From the NCBI RefSeq assembly GCF_014077505.1, contig NZ_JACGWA010000003.1, positions 124,001 to 188,000 on the forward strand: a stretch of 64,000 nucleotides of DNA, read 5' to 3'. The translations under genes were made by a program, and so were the position numbers. How positions within the stretch are numbered: position 1 is the first letter of the stretch; each line of letters begins with the position of its first letter. Positions 35,799 to 45,538 of the stretch are shown piece after piece. The DNA comes from Colwellia sp. BRX10-3 (GTDB lineage Bacteria > Pseudomonadota > Gammaproteobacteria > Enterobacterales > Alteromonadaceae). The notes under the pieces are model-generated. The model searched no databases, was not told where the DNA came from, and saw only the letters and a list, made by a program, of their open reading frames with translations.

Positions 35799-35825
35799 GG
35801 ACAACCCCTGCATAAAACTTTTATA

Positions 35826-35840
35826 TTCCGCACAGTGGAA
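35826..35840. promoter_or_regulatory. Palindromic operator 1 (IclR-type candidate) before the dehydrogenase operon
   Basis: TTCCGCACAGTGGAA, a copy of the consensus TTCCGC-N3-GCGGAA. It lies 27 bases before the start at 35798 and abuts a TATAAA on the minus strand (35825-35820), so it should overlap the promoter of the three dehydrogenase genes. Confidence 0.65.
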
Positions 35841-35999
35841 CACAAGAGTAAAATAATATCAAGATGTAATTGTGACTAATACCACTATATTCTTTATAAA
35901 ATTAATAATATTAGATTTATTTTTTACTATATAAAATTTTGTTAATGTAAAGTTAAATGAAATACAGTGGAATGATTGGTTAAATAAAGTACTTGCATA

Positions 36000-36014
36000 T
36001 TCCGCTACGCAGAA
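36000..36014. promoter_or_regulatory. Palindromic operator 2 (IclR-type candidate) before the TonB receptor
   Basis: TTCCGCTACGCAGAA, between a TTGCAT (35993-35998) and a TAGTAT (36016-36021) spaced 17 bases apart. This is the exact position where a bound protein would control a plus-strand promoter. Centre-to-centre distance to operator 1 is 174 bases. Confidence 0.65.
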
Positions 36015-36350
36015 TTAGTATCAGTTAAATTTATTTCTTAATGTGTTGGTTTCTTCTTGTGTTTTTAATTTGATCGACTGAGGTATTAGCCTTGTTACGG
36101 TTGAATTAATAGGTGATTTTTTTACGTGGAATATGTTCTAGATGCGTCTAGATTCAATAAAGCATGTGCTGTTTGGCTGGGTCTTTATAAATATTTTATG
36201 TGCGAATTATTATTACTATGCAACCAAAACGTTGGCAGAGATTTATCGCAGTTAACAGAATAATTAATTTTGCTATTGGGTGTTATCAAATAGCCGTTAA
36301 TTGAAAATATTATAACCATAATAAAACCAAGTGAATAACAGGGGAAACAG

Positions 36351-39164
36351 ATGAAAAATACCAGATTAAAACGAAACGCCATAACAATCGCCATTAGCGC
36401 GGTGCTTGGGTTAATGGGCAGTAGTGCTTTATATGCTGAAGAAGTAAAAGACACTGACGAAAAAGATATTGAGAAAATCCAAATTATTGGTTCTCATTTA
36501 AAAGGTTCAGCACTTGAAACCTCAGCGCCTGTGCAAACGATTAGCCGAGCAGATTTAGAAAAAATAGGTTCTCCTTCTATTGTTGAAATGACACAAAAAT
36601 TGTCAATCAGTTCTGGTATTCAAGGTAATTCAAATCAATACGGCTCTAATGGCACCGAAGGTACTTCCAATATCAATTTGAGAGGACTAGGGGCAGGTCG
36701 TACATTAGTGTTAATTAATGGTAAAAGACACACATTCAATCCTTACGCTATTGTTGACCAACAAATGCTTTATGTTAACACCCAAGACATTCCTTCGATG
36801 GCGGTTAAACGTGTCGACATGTTAAAAGAAGGTGCAGCGGCGATATATGGCTCTGATGCAATCGCAGGTGTAGTTAATTTTTCAACAAGAAGTGATTTTG
36901 AAGGCTTAGAAGTAAAAGCTGACTATAAAAATTTACAAGATAGTGATGGCGACTACGGCTTAGGCCTCATATTTGGGCTAGGCAATGATGATACTCATTG
37001 GGTAACTTCTGTTAGCTATGATAAAACTAATACCATCAGCACAGCAGACAAAGATTGGGCGGTACAGGATTATGCGACTAACCCACAAGGTGGTTGGTCA
37101 TCAATAGGTAATCCGCCGTCGATATTTAATGCGGCTTGGTTGGGTGATAACTCAAATCCTAAATATTTATTAGACCCGGGTTGTGAAGTATTAGGCGGAA
37201 CGAAAGCGGGTTTATGTAGATTCCAATATACGCCATTCTCAGCGTTAAATGATGGTGATACCCACTTAAAAGTTTTTAGTGAATTAAACCATGATTTTAA
37301 AAATGATATTAATCTGCATGTTGAAGTGTTGTATTCACAGACTGAGGTACCAACCACTTATGGCTCACCTTCGTATCCACCACAAAAATTAGTCGATTTT
37401 TCAGACCGCTATGTACCAACTTATCATCCTGCATGGCAAGCCTTAGTGGCGAGCAATCCTGAATTTGCCAGTGCGCCTCATCCCTCGTTAAACCGTGTTG
37501 CTTATATTGGTCGAACAGTAGGTGTTGCTGGGCCTTCTAGCGAAGGTGGTTTAGACTATAAAACTTACCGTGTTGCAGCAGAACTAGAGGGTAAATTTGA
37601 TAATGGCTATAACTGGGAAACCGGCTTCGCTTATTCAAATTCAAAACTTGATTATGTTAGTAACCCAGATACCTTAATCGTGCCATTGAAGAATGCCTTA
37701 TTAGGTTATGGTGGCGACAATTGTGATATGGATGCGGGTGTGCCAGGTGCTAATGGCTGTTTATTCTTTAACCCGTTTTCTAATGGCATTGAAACATCGG
37801 CTTCTAATGGCGCGACTAACCCGAACTACAATCCGGCATTAGCCAACTCTCAAGAGGTGTTAGATTACGTTTCGGGAACAAGAACATCACAAAAAGAAAC
37901 TGAATTATTTGTGTTTGATGGCTTAGTTTCAGGTGACTTAGATATTGAATTAGATGGTGGTGTTGTTGAACTTGCTGTAGGCGTTCAGTATCGTTATGAG
38001 TCTTTCTCAAATGAAGTTAATGACCTTGGAAATTTAGCGATAAACCCATGTCCAGAGCTTGGCGAAACAGATTGTGCAAACCCTACTGGTGTTTTTCATT
38101 TTCGTAGCGGTGAGCTGAATCAAGATTCATCGCAAAGTATTTATGCTTTATTCAGTGAAGTAGCGTTACCGGTATCAGACGATTTAAAAATGAAGGTTGC
38201 TTTGCGTTATGAAGATTATGGCGGAGAAGTAGGCGATACTTTAGATCCAAAAGTATCAGCGCAATATACCATTAATGACAACTTCTCATTAAGAGGCTCA
38301 GCAAGTACTACTTTTAGAGGACCTACACTCAATCAACTAGAAGGTAGTAATACAACTCTTTCTTATGTTGGGGCTCCTGCCGCCTTTAAAGCTGTTGATA
38401 CTCAAGGTAATGCTGCCTTAGCACCTGAATCTGCCGTTGCACTAAACTTTGGTGTTATTGGTGAGTTTTGGGGTGATCGTTTATTTGCAACCGTTGATTT
38501 TTGGTCATTTGATCTAAGTGATCCAATCATTGTTGAAAACTATAATGCGGTATTATCGGCTGCAGTTGCCGGTAAACAACCTTATGTTGATCAAGTGCAA
38601 TGGACAGAGCCTGGTAACGCAAACACAGTTGAACGTATTGAAACTAAAATAATCAATGGCGCTGATGTCAAAACAAGTGGTATTGATGTTCAATTACGCT
38701 TAAATGTTACCGATTATTGGACCTTGGATATGAATGGAACGTATACCGCTGAATATAAAGTGGCTGGCGATGATTTATCAGACGCTTTTGATGCGGCTGG
38801 TTTCCTAAATAATACCAACTCTAATCGTCCAATACCCAAGTATAAAGCTACGATGATAAATAGCTTCGACTTCGACAATCACAATGTTAGTTTATCTGCT
38901 TATTATGTTAGTGATTATAAAGATGAGCGAGATTCGTTATTTACGACTAACACTAGAGGTCAAGTCATTGATAGCCAGATACAGCTTGATTTAAGTTATA
39001 ACTATCTCTTTAATAATGACCGAACTAAGGTGAACTTAACGGTGAGTAATTTAACTGATGAAGAGCCTCCTTTTGCTCGTTTAGATTTAAATTATGACCC
39101 ATTTACCCATAATCCTTTAGGTCGTACATTTAAAATAAGTGTTGTTCATAAATTTGCTGAATAA
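36351..39164 (+). CDS. TonB-dependent outer-membrane receptor
   Basis: A 937-residue receptor that takes up a substrate across the outer membrane using TonB energy. Signal peptide about residues 1-29 (GSSALYAEE). The plug domain starts near SAPVQTISRADLEKIGSPSI and includes GTSNINLRGLGAGRTLVLINGKR and KEGAAAIYGSDAIAGVVNF. The C-terminal barrel has the repeated strands of the family and ends ISVVHKFAE. RBS AGGGGAAA. It diverges from the acyl-CoA dehydrogenase operon, so the likely cargo is the substrate of the catabolic island rather than iron; no Fur box seen. Followed by a strong terminator. Confidence 0.95.
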   Translation: MKNTRLKRNAITIAISAVLGLMGSSALYAEEVKDTDEKDIEKIQIIGSHLKGSALETSAPVQTISRADLEKIGSPSIVEMTQKLSISSGIQGNSNQYGSNGTEGTSNINLRGLGAGRTLVLINGKRHTFNPYAIVDQQMLYVNTQDIPSMAVKRVDMLKEGAAAIYGSDAIAGVVNFSTRSDFEGLEVKADYKNLQDSDGDYGLGLIFGLGNDDTHWVTSVSYDKTNTISTADKDWAVQDYATNPQGGWSSIGNPPSIFNAAWLGDNSNPKYLLDPGCEVLGGTKAGLCRFQYTPFSALNDGDTHLKVFSELNHDFKNDINLHVEVLYSQTEVPTTYGSPSYPPQKLVDFSDRYVPTYHPAWQALVASNPEFASAPHPSLNRVAYIGRTVGVAGPSSEGGLDYKTYRVAAELEGKFDNGYNWETGFAYSNSKLDYVSNPDTLIVPLKNALLGYGGDNCDMDAGVPGANGCLFFNPFSNGIETSASNGATNPNYNPALANSQEVLDYVSGTRTSQKETELFVFDGLVSGDLDIELDGGVVELAVGVQYRYESFSNEVNDLGNLAINPCPELGETDCANPTGVFHFRSGELNQDSSQSIYALFSEVALPVSDDLKMKVALRYEDYGGEVGDTLDPKVSAQYTINDNFSLRGSASTTFRGPTLNQLEGSNTTLSYVGAPAAFKAVDTQGNAALAPESAVALNFGVIGEFWGDRLFATVDFWSFDLSDPIIVENYNAVLSAAVAGKQPYVDQVQWTEPGNANTVERIETKIINGADVKTSGIDVQLRLNVTDYWTLDMNGTYTAEYKVAGDDLSDAFDAAGFLNNTNSNRPIPKYKATMINSFDFDNHNVSLSAYYVSDYKDERDSLFTTNTRGQVIDSQIQLDLSYNYLFNNDRTKVNLTVSNLTDEEPPFARLDLNYDPFTHNPLGRTFKISVVHKFAE

Positions 39165-39245
39165 TCACAAAAATGAAACAAAAAGCTTAAGCCATACGCT
39201 AATGCAGATAAGGTGTTAATGCTGAGTTTGTAGATTAATGAGATC

Positions 39246-39277
39246 AAAATCCGATGGCAAAAACCATCGGATTTTTT
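39246..39277 (+). terminator. Terminator after the TonB receptor
   Basis: AATCCGATGG, CAAAAA loop, CCATCGGATT, then TTTT. Perfect ten-base stem, 84 bases after the stop. Confidence 0.95.
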
Positions 39278-39380
39278 ATGTACAGGAAGTACAGTATATG
39301 TGACACACAGGGGTGTGTAATATTGGCCAGTACCTTTTAGTGGTGTTGATCAAATTAAATAGAAATAAATAAGGGTTATT

Positions 39381-39938
39381 ATGCTGTTTAAACTAAAACT
39401 ACTGTTAGTTTTATCACTTAGTGTTTCGGTATCGGTATTTTCAGCACCGTTAACATTAACAAGTCAGGATATTACACAAGGCGAATTTATGTCTAAAAGA
39501 CATGAATTAATTGGTTATGACTGTTCAGGAGGCGATTTGTCGCCCCACCTTAAATGGTCTGACGCACCCGAAGGCACTAAAAGCTATGCAATTACAGCTT
39601 ATGATCCCGATACCACTTCAGGCAGTGGTTGGTGGCATTGGCAGATAATTAACATACCCATAACCGTGATGGAAATACCAACCGGAGCGGGGAGTAAAAA
39701 AAATAATAGTACACCAATCGGGAGTACTCAAATAGAAAATGATTTTAGTATTGCTGCTTTTAGTGGCGCTTGCCCACCTAAAGGCAGTGGCTTGCATCAT
39801 TATCGTTTTACAATTCATGCGCTGTCTGTCGAAAAAATTGAATTACCAGAGAACGCTTCTAGCGCACTAGCAGGTTACATGATCAACCGTCACACCATAG
39901 AATCAAGCACTATTGAGTCTTTGTATAAGCGTGATTAG
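39381..39938 (+). CDS. YbhB/YbcL family (PEBP) periplasmic protein
   Basis: Phosphatidylethanolamine-binding/Raf kinase inhibitor-like fold, 185 residues, exported (signal peptide MLFKLKLLLVLSLS...FSAP). Diagnostic blocks: PHLKWSDAPEGTKSYAITAYDPDT, GSGWWHWQIINIP and GSGLHHYRFTIHALS. The family binds small anions or ligands; its role in bacteria is poorly known. It stands alone between the TonB receptor terminator and the flavin reductase gene, with a GGGTT-like ribosome site. Confidence 0.92.
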   Translation: MLFKLKLLLVLSLSVSVSVFSAPLTLTSQDITQGEFMSKRHELIGYDCSGGDLSPHLKWSDAPEGTKSYAITAYDPDTTSGSGWWHWQIINIPITVMEIPTGAGSKKNNSTPIGSTQIENDFSIAAFSGACPPKGSGLHHYRFTIHALSVEKIELPENASSALAGYMINRHTIESSTIESLYKRD

Positions 39939-40092
39939 CCTGAATATTTAAAGTGTGACTGCAGTAAATTTGCTGGTTTTAGATTTACTAAATATTTTAA
40001 TAACTCAGTATATTTAGTATGCTAGAGCGCTAGGTGAGTAGCGCACGTGGCGCAGTTGCAGTCAAACTTTAGTATGATGAGATAAAAAGCAA

Positions 40093-40695
40093 ATGATTTT
40101 TGATGTTTCAACATTAGAAAACCAAGAAAAATATCGCCTCTTAAATGGCGGTGTAACCCCAAGACCGATCGCATGGATTAGTACCCGTTCTCGCGATAAT
40201 ATTGATAATTTAGCGCCTTATTCATTTTTTACCGTGGCAAGTTGTAATCCTCCTGTGTTGCTTTATACCCAAGTAACACAACGAAGTGGCATTGATAAAG
40301 ACACCTTGCAAAATTTAATTGAAACCGGTGAATGTGTTGTCAATATCGTTAATTCCGCACTACTCGAAAAAATGAATCTGACCAGTGCAAGTCTGAAAAT
40401 TGATGAAAGTGAATTCGATTTCGCTGACGTTGAAAGCTGTGCAAGTTATAAAGTGCTGCCTAGCTCAGTCAAAGGCGCTCCCATTCGTTACGAGTGTACT
40501 TTAAGAGAAATAATTCCTGTGAGTGACTTACCGACAGGCGGCACAGTTATTCTTCTTGATGTTAAGTATGTTTATGTCCGAGATGACTTGTACAACGACG
40601 GCAATATAAACCAAAATTTAATAGATTCTGTAGGGAAAATGGGCGGGGACCATTTTAGTTTCACGTCTAAAAATGTGGAACTTAAGCGCCCTTAA
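40093..40695 (+). CDS. Flavin reductase-like domain protein
   Basis: A 200-residue FMN-binding split-barrel protein. It starts MIFDVSTLENQEKYRLLNGG and has the blocks VTPRPIAWISTRSRDNIDNL, APYSFFTVASCNPPVLLYTQ and GECVVNIVNSALLEKMN. Many relatives supply reduced flavin to a two-component monooxygenase or act as flavoprotein reductases. No monooxygenase partner is next to it, but the nitronate-monooxygenase-like gene at 52777 is in the same island. Upstream it has only a GATGAGATAAA stretch as ribosome site. Preceded by 154 bases with a short GTAGCGCA inverted pattern. Confidence 0.85.
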   Translation: MIFDVSTLENQEKYRLLNGGVTPRPIAWISTRSRDNIDNLAPYSFFTVASCNPPVLLYTQVTQRSGIDKDTLQNLIETGECVVNIVNSALLEKMNLTSASLKIDESEFDFADVESCASYKVLPSSVKGAPIRYECTLREIIPVSDLPTGGTVILLDVKYVYVRDDLYNDGNINQNLIDSVGKMGGDHFSFTSKNVELKRP

Positions 40696-40952
40696 AAATT
40701 TCTATGCTTTAGTGCAAGTTTACACATTGTGAGTTAAAACTTATAAGCCATTGAACCAAGTCACAGAGCCTTTATTATCAAAGTAATGATTGGCTAATTA
40801 ATCAAAAATCTTCTTTTATTCGTTAAACATAGTTGACAACATTTTTGCTGCTATTAAACCTACCGCAAAGTATTTTAAGGTTATTTAATGATAGAGTAAC
40901 TGAGTGAATACTATTTCGAAAACCATTATGTATGACTAATTAAGGACAAATT

Positions 40953-42611
40953 ATGAGTGAGAATAACAAAATAAAAGCGTCTGATTTATTTGTGCAAGCA
41001 TTAGAAGCTGAAGGCGTAGATCATATTTTTGCTGTACCAGGCGAAGAGAACCTGGATATGGTCGAATCCTTACGTAAGTCATCAATTAAACTCGTGTTAA
41101 CTCGCCATGAACAAGGTGCTGGATTTATGGCCGCAACTTATGGTCGCCTTACCGGTAAAGCTGGGGTTTGTATGGCCACCTTGGGACCTGGAGCAACTAA
41201 TTTAGCAACACCAGCAGCTTATGCTCACTTAGGCGGTATGCCCTTAATTATGATCACGGGCCAAAAACCAATTAAAACCTCAAAGCAAGGCCAGTTTCAA
41301 ATTATTGATGTGGTTGGTTTGTTTGATCCTATTTGTAAGATGTCTAAACAAATTGTTCACGGTAATACTATTCCCTCATTAGTGCGCGAAGCTTTCCGTC
41401 TTAGTGAAGAAGAGCGCCCAGGTGCCGTGCTTCTTGAGTTACCTGAAGATATTGCGGCTGAAGATTGTACCGCAGGGATAATAACACCACATAAACGTCA
41501 TTATGCTAGCCCTAATGATGTAGCGTTAGAAGAGGCGGTAGCTTTGATAAAAACCGCTAAAATGCCCTTAATATTGATTGGAGCTGGCGCAAACCGTAAA
41601 AATGTTCGATCGGCATTGTCTGACTTTGTTGATTCAACCCGTATTCCGTTTTTTGTTACGCAAATGGGCAAAGGTGCTGTTGATGAACGCTCAAGTCTGT
41701 TTTTAGGTACCGCAGCGTTATCATCAGGTGACTATTTACATTGTGCCATTGAACGTGCCGATGTAATTATTAATATTGGTCATGATGTTATTGAAAAACC
41801 GCCATTTTTTATGGAAGAAGGGGGTAAGAAGGTCATTCATGTTAATTATAAGTCTGCGCAAGTTGATCAAGTTTATTTTCCACAATCAGAAATTGTTGGC
41901 GATCTAGCGACCTCAGTGAACGCATTAAAAGATAAATTAGCGGGAGAGGTTAAGTTCGATAGAAGCTACTTTGATAAAATAAAACTCGCGATTGATGAAC
42001 ATATTGAAGAAGGAGCTGATGACGATCGTTTTCCTATTATTCCACAACGCTTCGTTGCTGATATTCGTAAAGTTATGGGCGAAAAAGACATCATCGCTTT
42101 AGATAACGGTATGTATAAACTTTGGTTTGCGCGTAACTATAAAGCTTATCAACCTAATACAGTATTACTTGATAATGCGCTTGCCACCATGGGGGCAGGC
42201 CTGCCATCGGCTATGATGGTTGCCATGTTAAATCCTGAACGACGCGTAATGGCAATATGTGGTGATGGCGGTTTTATGATGAATTCACAAGAGTTAGAAA
42301 CGGCGATTCGTTTAGGTTTAAACTTAGTGGTTACCGTGTTAAATGACAATTCTTATGGGATGATCCGTTGGAAGCAATCTAGCTCTGGTTTTGCTGATTG
42401 GGGTTTAGAGTTTAACAATCCTGATTTTGTTAAATATGCTCAAAGCTATGGCGCGACAGGACATAGAATTACGTCTGCTGAAGATATTATTGCAACTTAT
42501 GAAAAAGCATTTTCAGCTGGTGGAGTTCATCTTGTTGAATTGCCCGTTGATTATTCTGAAAATCAAAAAGTATTAATTGATGAATTGGCAGCGAAAGTTT
42601 GTTTGATATAA
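40953..42611 (+). CDS. Thiamine-diphosphate enzyme, acetolactate synthase large-subunit family
   Basis: A 552-residue ThDP enzyme. The N-terminal PYR domain has the activating glutamate in VLTRHEQGAGFMAATYGRLTGK. The central domain follows (LILIGAGANRKN). The C-terminal PP domain has the ThDP/Mg motif GDGGFMMNSQELETAIRLG ... LNDNSYGMIRW. There is no regulatory small subunit gene here, so it is probably a catabolic carboligase or 2-oxoacid decarboxylase rather than a biosynthetic enzyme. It is followed 59 bases later by an aldehyde dehydrogenase, which could oxidise an aldehyde product. An AAGGACAA site precedes the start. Confidence 0.9.
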   Translation: MSENNKIKASDLFVQALEAEGVDHIFAVPGEENLDMVESLRKSSIKLVLTRHEQGAGFMAATYGRLTGKAGVCMATLGPGATNLATPAAYAHLGGMPLIMITGQKPIKTSKQGQFQIIDVVGLFDPICKMSKQIVHGNTIPSLVREAFRLSEEERPGAVLLELPEDIAAEDCTAGIITPHKRHYASPNDVALEEAVALIKTAKMPLILIGAGANRKNVRSALSDFVDSTRIPFFVTQMGKGAVDERSSLFLGTAALSSGDYLHCAIERADVIINIGHDVIEKPPFFMEEGGKKVIHVNYKSAQVDQVYFPQSEIVGDLATSVNALKDKLAGEVKFDRSYFDKIKLAIDEHIEEGADDDRFPIIPQRFVADIRKVMGEKDIIALDNGMYKLWFARNYKAYQPNTVLLDNALATMGAGLPSAMMVAMLNPERRVMAICGDGGFMMNSQELETAIRLGLNLVVTVLNDNSYGMIRWKQSSSGFADWGLEFNNPDFVKYAQSYGATGHRITSAEDIIATYEKAFSAGGVHLVELPVDYSENQKVLIDELAAKVCLI

Positions 42612-42670
42612 ACCTGTTATTTCAATATTGCTTGTTTACAAGCGAACTTTAACTTATTAAAGAGCATATT

Positions 42671-44080
42671 ATGGCCGATTTAGACAAAAGTAAGGTAGCT
42701 GAAAAACTTGATGTTTTTAACCCTTATGATCAAACTTATTTAGGCTCTGTGTCGACAGTAATGTGGGATGATATTGACGAATATTTAACTACTTCTCAGC
42801 AATTATTTAAAGACCGTCAGCAATGGCTACCAGCATTTGAGCGGATAAATATTCTCAAAAAAACAGCGGTACTAATTTCCAAAAGAGCAGATGAATTAGC
42901 GCTTTTAATTGCAAGCGAAGGCGGTAAACCGCTGGTTGATGCTCGAGTAGAAGTCACTAGAGCGATTGACGGTGTGGAGTTGTGCGCTAAAGAAATAGCC
43001 AACTTAAAGGGTACGCAAATCCCAATGGATTTAACCCAAGCAGGGGCTGGAAGAATTGCGTTTACCACCAAGGAGCCTATCGGCGTTGTTGTGGCTGTTT
43101 CAGCGTTTAATCACCCATTAAACTTGATTGTACATCAGGTTGCTCCAGCCATTGCTGCGGGTTGTCCTGTGCTTGTTAAGCCTGCTGGAGATACGCCATT
43201 ATCTTGTAAGGTATTCGTTGATATTTTGCATGAAGCGGGATTACCACCACAGTGGTGCCGTTTTGTTATGTGTGAAACTGCAACCTCTGAAAGAATGATC
43301 ACGGATCCTCGTGTCGCTTTTTTCAGTTTTATTGGTTCGGCTAAAATAGGTTGGATGTTGCGCTCTAAATTAGCACCTGGCACACGTTGCGCATTAGAAC
43401 ATGGCGGAGTTGCCCCAGTTATTATTGAAAAAAGTGCCGATATTGCAGCGATGATCCCAAGTTTACTTAAAGGTGGCTTTTATCATTCGGGACAAGTTTG
43501 TGTGTCTGTACAACGTATTTTTGCGCCGAGAGCTAAAGCCAAGGCTATCGCACAAATGTTGGCTGACGGTGCAGCAAAACTTATTGTAGGCAATGCTATT
43601 GATGAATCGACCGAGTGTGGGCCACTTATTCGCCCTAAAGAAGTTGATCGTGTTGAAGCGTGGGTTGATGAAGCCGTATCAGCAGGCGCAACACTGCTAA
43701 CTGGAGGTAAGCGATTAGGCGAAACGACTTATGCACCAACAGTACTGCTTGAGCCCCCAGTAGATGCAAAAGTTTCTAACATGGAAATTTTTGGCCCTGT
43801 TGTTTGTGTTTATGGCTATGACGATATTAACCAAGCTATTGCTCAAGCTAACGCTTTAGAATTTGCCTTTCAAGCGTCGGTATTTACTAAAAATCTAGAT
43901 ATAGCAATGAAGGCAATAAGCGAATTAGAAGCTACAGCGGTTATGGTTAATGACCATAGTGCTTTTCGCGTTGATTGGATGCCTTTTGCTGGGCGTAAAC
44001 ACTCGGGTTATAATACCGGAGGTATCGCTTATACTATGCACGATATGTCGCAAGATAAAATGGCGGTTATTAAGCTATAA
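42671..44080 (+). CDS. NAD(P)-dependent aldehyde dehydrogenase family protein
   Basis: A 469-residue aldehyde dehydrogenase. Cofactor domain block VVVAVSAFNHPLNLIVHQVAPA, FSFIGSAKIGWMLRSK, LEHGGVAPVII with the general base glutamate, the active-site cysteine in SGQVCVSVQRIF, and EIFGPVVCVYGYDD. The LEHGGVAP form differs from the common LELGG. It is the second gene after the ThDP enzyme, probably co-transcribed, and ends at the terminator at 44145. Substrate unknown; semialdehydes are typical for this subfamily. Confidence 0.92.
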   Translation: MADLDKSKVAEKLDVFNPYDQTYLGSVSTVMWDDIDEYLTTSQQLFKDRQQWLPAFERINILKKTAVLISKRADELALLIASEGGKPLVDARVEVTRAIDGVELCAKEIANLKGTQIPMDLTQAGAGRIAFTTKEPIGVVVAVSAFNHPLNLIVHQVAPAIAAGCPVLVKPAGDTPLSCKVFVDILHEAGLPPQWCRFVMCETATSERMITDPRVAFFSFIGSAKIGWMLRSKLAPGTRCALEHGGVAPVIIEKSADIAAMIPSLLKGGFYHSGQVCVSVQRIFAPRAKAKAIAQMLADGAAKLIVGNAIDESTECGPLIRPKEVDRVEAWVDEAVSAGATLLTGGKRLGETTYAPTVLLEPPVDAKVSNMEIFGPVVCVYGYDDINQAIAQANALEFAFQASVFTKNLDIAMKAISELEATAVMVNDHSAFRVDWMPFAGRKHSGYNTGGIAYTMHDMSQDKMAVIKL

Positions 44081-44144
44081 GCTTTATTAGCTCCAAGCTT
44101 TATTAAATTTTAGTAAGGTTTGATAGAAATTATCATTTAAAAAT

Positions 44145-44178
44145 AAAGGAGTCTCTAGTTGCTAGAGACTCCTTTTTA
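44145..44178. terminator. Bidirectional terminator between aldehyde dehydrogenase and catalase-like genes
   Basis: AAAGGAGTCTCTAG and CTAGAGACTCCTTTTT pair perfectly over 13 bases around a TTG loop, with T-rich sequence on both sides. It serves convergent genes. Confidence 0.95.
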
Positions 44179-44243
44179 TTTGCACTATTATTAATTAAGC
44201 CATTAGTTTATCTTTCGGCTAGTTATTGCGATTAAATTGTTAG

Positions 44244-45239
44244 TTATTGATTGCTTAATCTTTTGCCAAAAGAGATAGCGTAAGCGGGTGAACGCATTCT
44301 TAATACTGGGTCTGCACTTGGGGTAAAACCTGCCGACATTATGTTAGGATCAAAGTTAGTATTGTTACAGGCATCGCCGCCGCTGGTGTTAACTGTTACT
44401 GTGCCAAGCGCTACTTTAGGGCGTTCAGTCGGCCACTGTTGTGACGGGTCAATATCGCTATCTATCGCTTCACCTAAGCTCGCCATAATGGTAAAACTAA
44501 CCGTTTCATCTTTAAGTTGTTGGGCAAAAGTATCCGCTAAAAATTCAGTTGGCATATTAGCAACCTCTGCTTTTTCCAGTGTCTTTACACCTAAGCTTGG
44601 TTCAATATTCCAGCGAAACTTAGTTTTCTGGCCATTCGATTGTTCAAAATAAAAGGTGTGCAAACCAAAAAACTCAGTATTGGCGAATGACGCGGCTGTT
44701 TTAGCGTTTTGATTCCACATAACGTGAGCTTGTAAGCTAGGGTTCTGCTGGACAAATGCCATGGTTTTAGCTGGGTCAGATTTGCCATTTTCATCTGGCA
44801 GTAAAGTCGATAGAAATCCATGAAAAATTTCTGGATTTTTGCCAGCAAATACGGGGAAGTTGTTACCCGTAAAAGTATGTAAAGTGCCATTAGGTAGTTT
44901 AATTTGCATGCCCATACCACGAGTACCAGGGGCTTTCTCATCACTACTTGGGCTAGCACCACCTACTGAAAAGCGCATAGACACTGGCAGCTCACCATTC
45001 GATAACAAGGCTGCTCCTGTGAAGTGCTTATTAGGCGCTGGCACAAAAGTGCCTGATGCACATAAACCTTTAGCATGTGCCTTTCTATAACCAGGGTGTT
45101 TTCCACCGAGCTTTTCGAACATTTCGACTAAATCATTTGCTTGAATTTCTTTTTCATTTGCTAGTGCATTGGAAGTTGCAGCAGCACCTGCCATTATAAA
45201 AAAAGCAGTAATGCTTGAGGTGATGAGGTTATATTTCAT
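44244..45239 (-). CDS. Periplasmic catalase-related peroxidase (SrpA-like)
   Basis: A heme-binding catalase-family peroxidase of 331 residues, much shorter than true catalases (about 480). A signal peptide precedes ANEKEIQANDLVEMFEKLGG, so it is periplasmic. Blocks KGLCASGTFVPAP, FTGAALLSNGELPVSMRFSVGG and GMGMQIKLPNG, with heme-fold segments further on, match the family. Start at 45239 (MKYNLITSS) with a perfect AAGGA site; the longer frame from 45335 adds 32 residues and is rejected. The catalytic histidine of catalases (in VAR-H) is replaced here by the ..HAKG segment, as I read it, so activity may be peroxidase-like. Confidence 0.88.
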   Translation of the reverse strand: MKYNLITSSITAFFIMAGAAATSNALANEKEIQANDLVEMFEKLGGKHPGYRKAHAKGLCASGTFVPAPNKHFTGAALLSNGELPVSMRFSVGGASPSSDEKAPGTRGMGMQIKLPNGTLHTFTGNNFPVFAGKNPEIFHGFLSTLLPDENGKSDPAKTMAFVQQNPSLQAHVMWNQNAKTAASFANTEFFGLHTFYFEQSNGQKTKFRWNIEPSLGVKTLEKAEVANMPTEFLADTFAQQLKDETVSFTIMASLGEAIDSDIDPSQQWPTERPKVALGTVTVNTSGGDACNNTNFDPNIMSAGFTPSADPVLRMRSPAYAISFGKRLSNQ

Positions 45240-45538
45240 TGTATTCCTTAGTATTATTGTTACATGGATAGTTATAATTACGAAAATTTTTGCTGCTAAG
45301 ATCATAAGGTTATTTACAAAACTAGCAAAAGCCATTGAATCGGTTACTTATAGAGAACGACTAGACTGAACTTTCCTTCATATGTAAAATTATTGTATAT
45401 AAGCATTTCAGCACTTTGCTTAGATTAACTGGAGATTAATGTATTTAATTTCAGGTAGTTAACATGAATTAATAATGTTAACTACCATAATAAACTTCTG
45501 TATTAATTGTTGAGCAATGGTTTTAATATCCTTGCTAA

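Larger units (their letters stand above)
35799..36350. other. Divergent control region between dehydrogenase operon and TonB receptor
   Basis: Contains two 15-base palindromes (35826-35840 and 36000-36014) and a half-site CAGTGGAA at 35965-35972. It also contains a TATAAA-like -10 on the minus strand next to the first palindrome, and TTGCAT-17-TAGTAT on the plus strand around the second. A further repeat TCTAGA-tgcg-TCTAGA is near 36130. No gene seen. Confidence 0.6.

Noticed and set aside
35961-35972. Sixth full palindrome near the TonB control region
   Set aside because: Only the right half (CAGTGGAA) matches; the left half does not. Kept only as a half-site.
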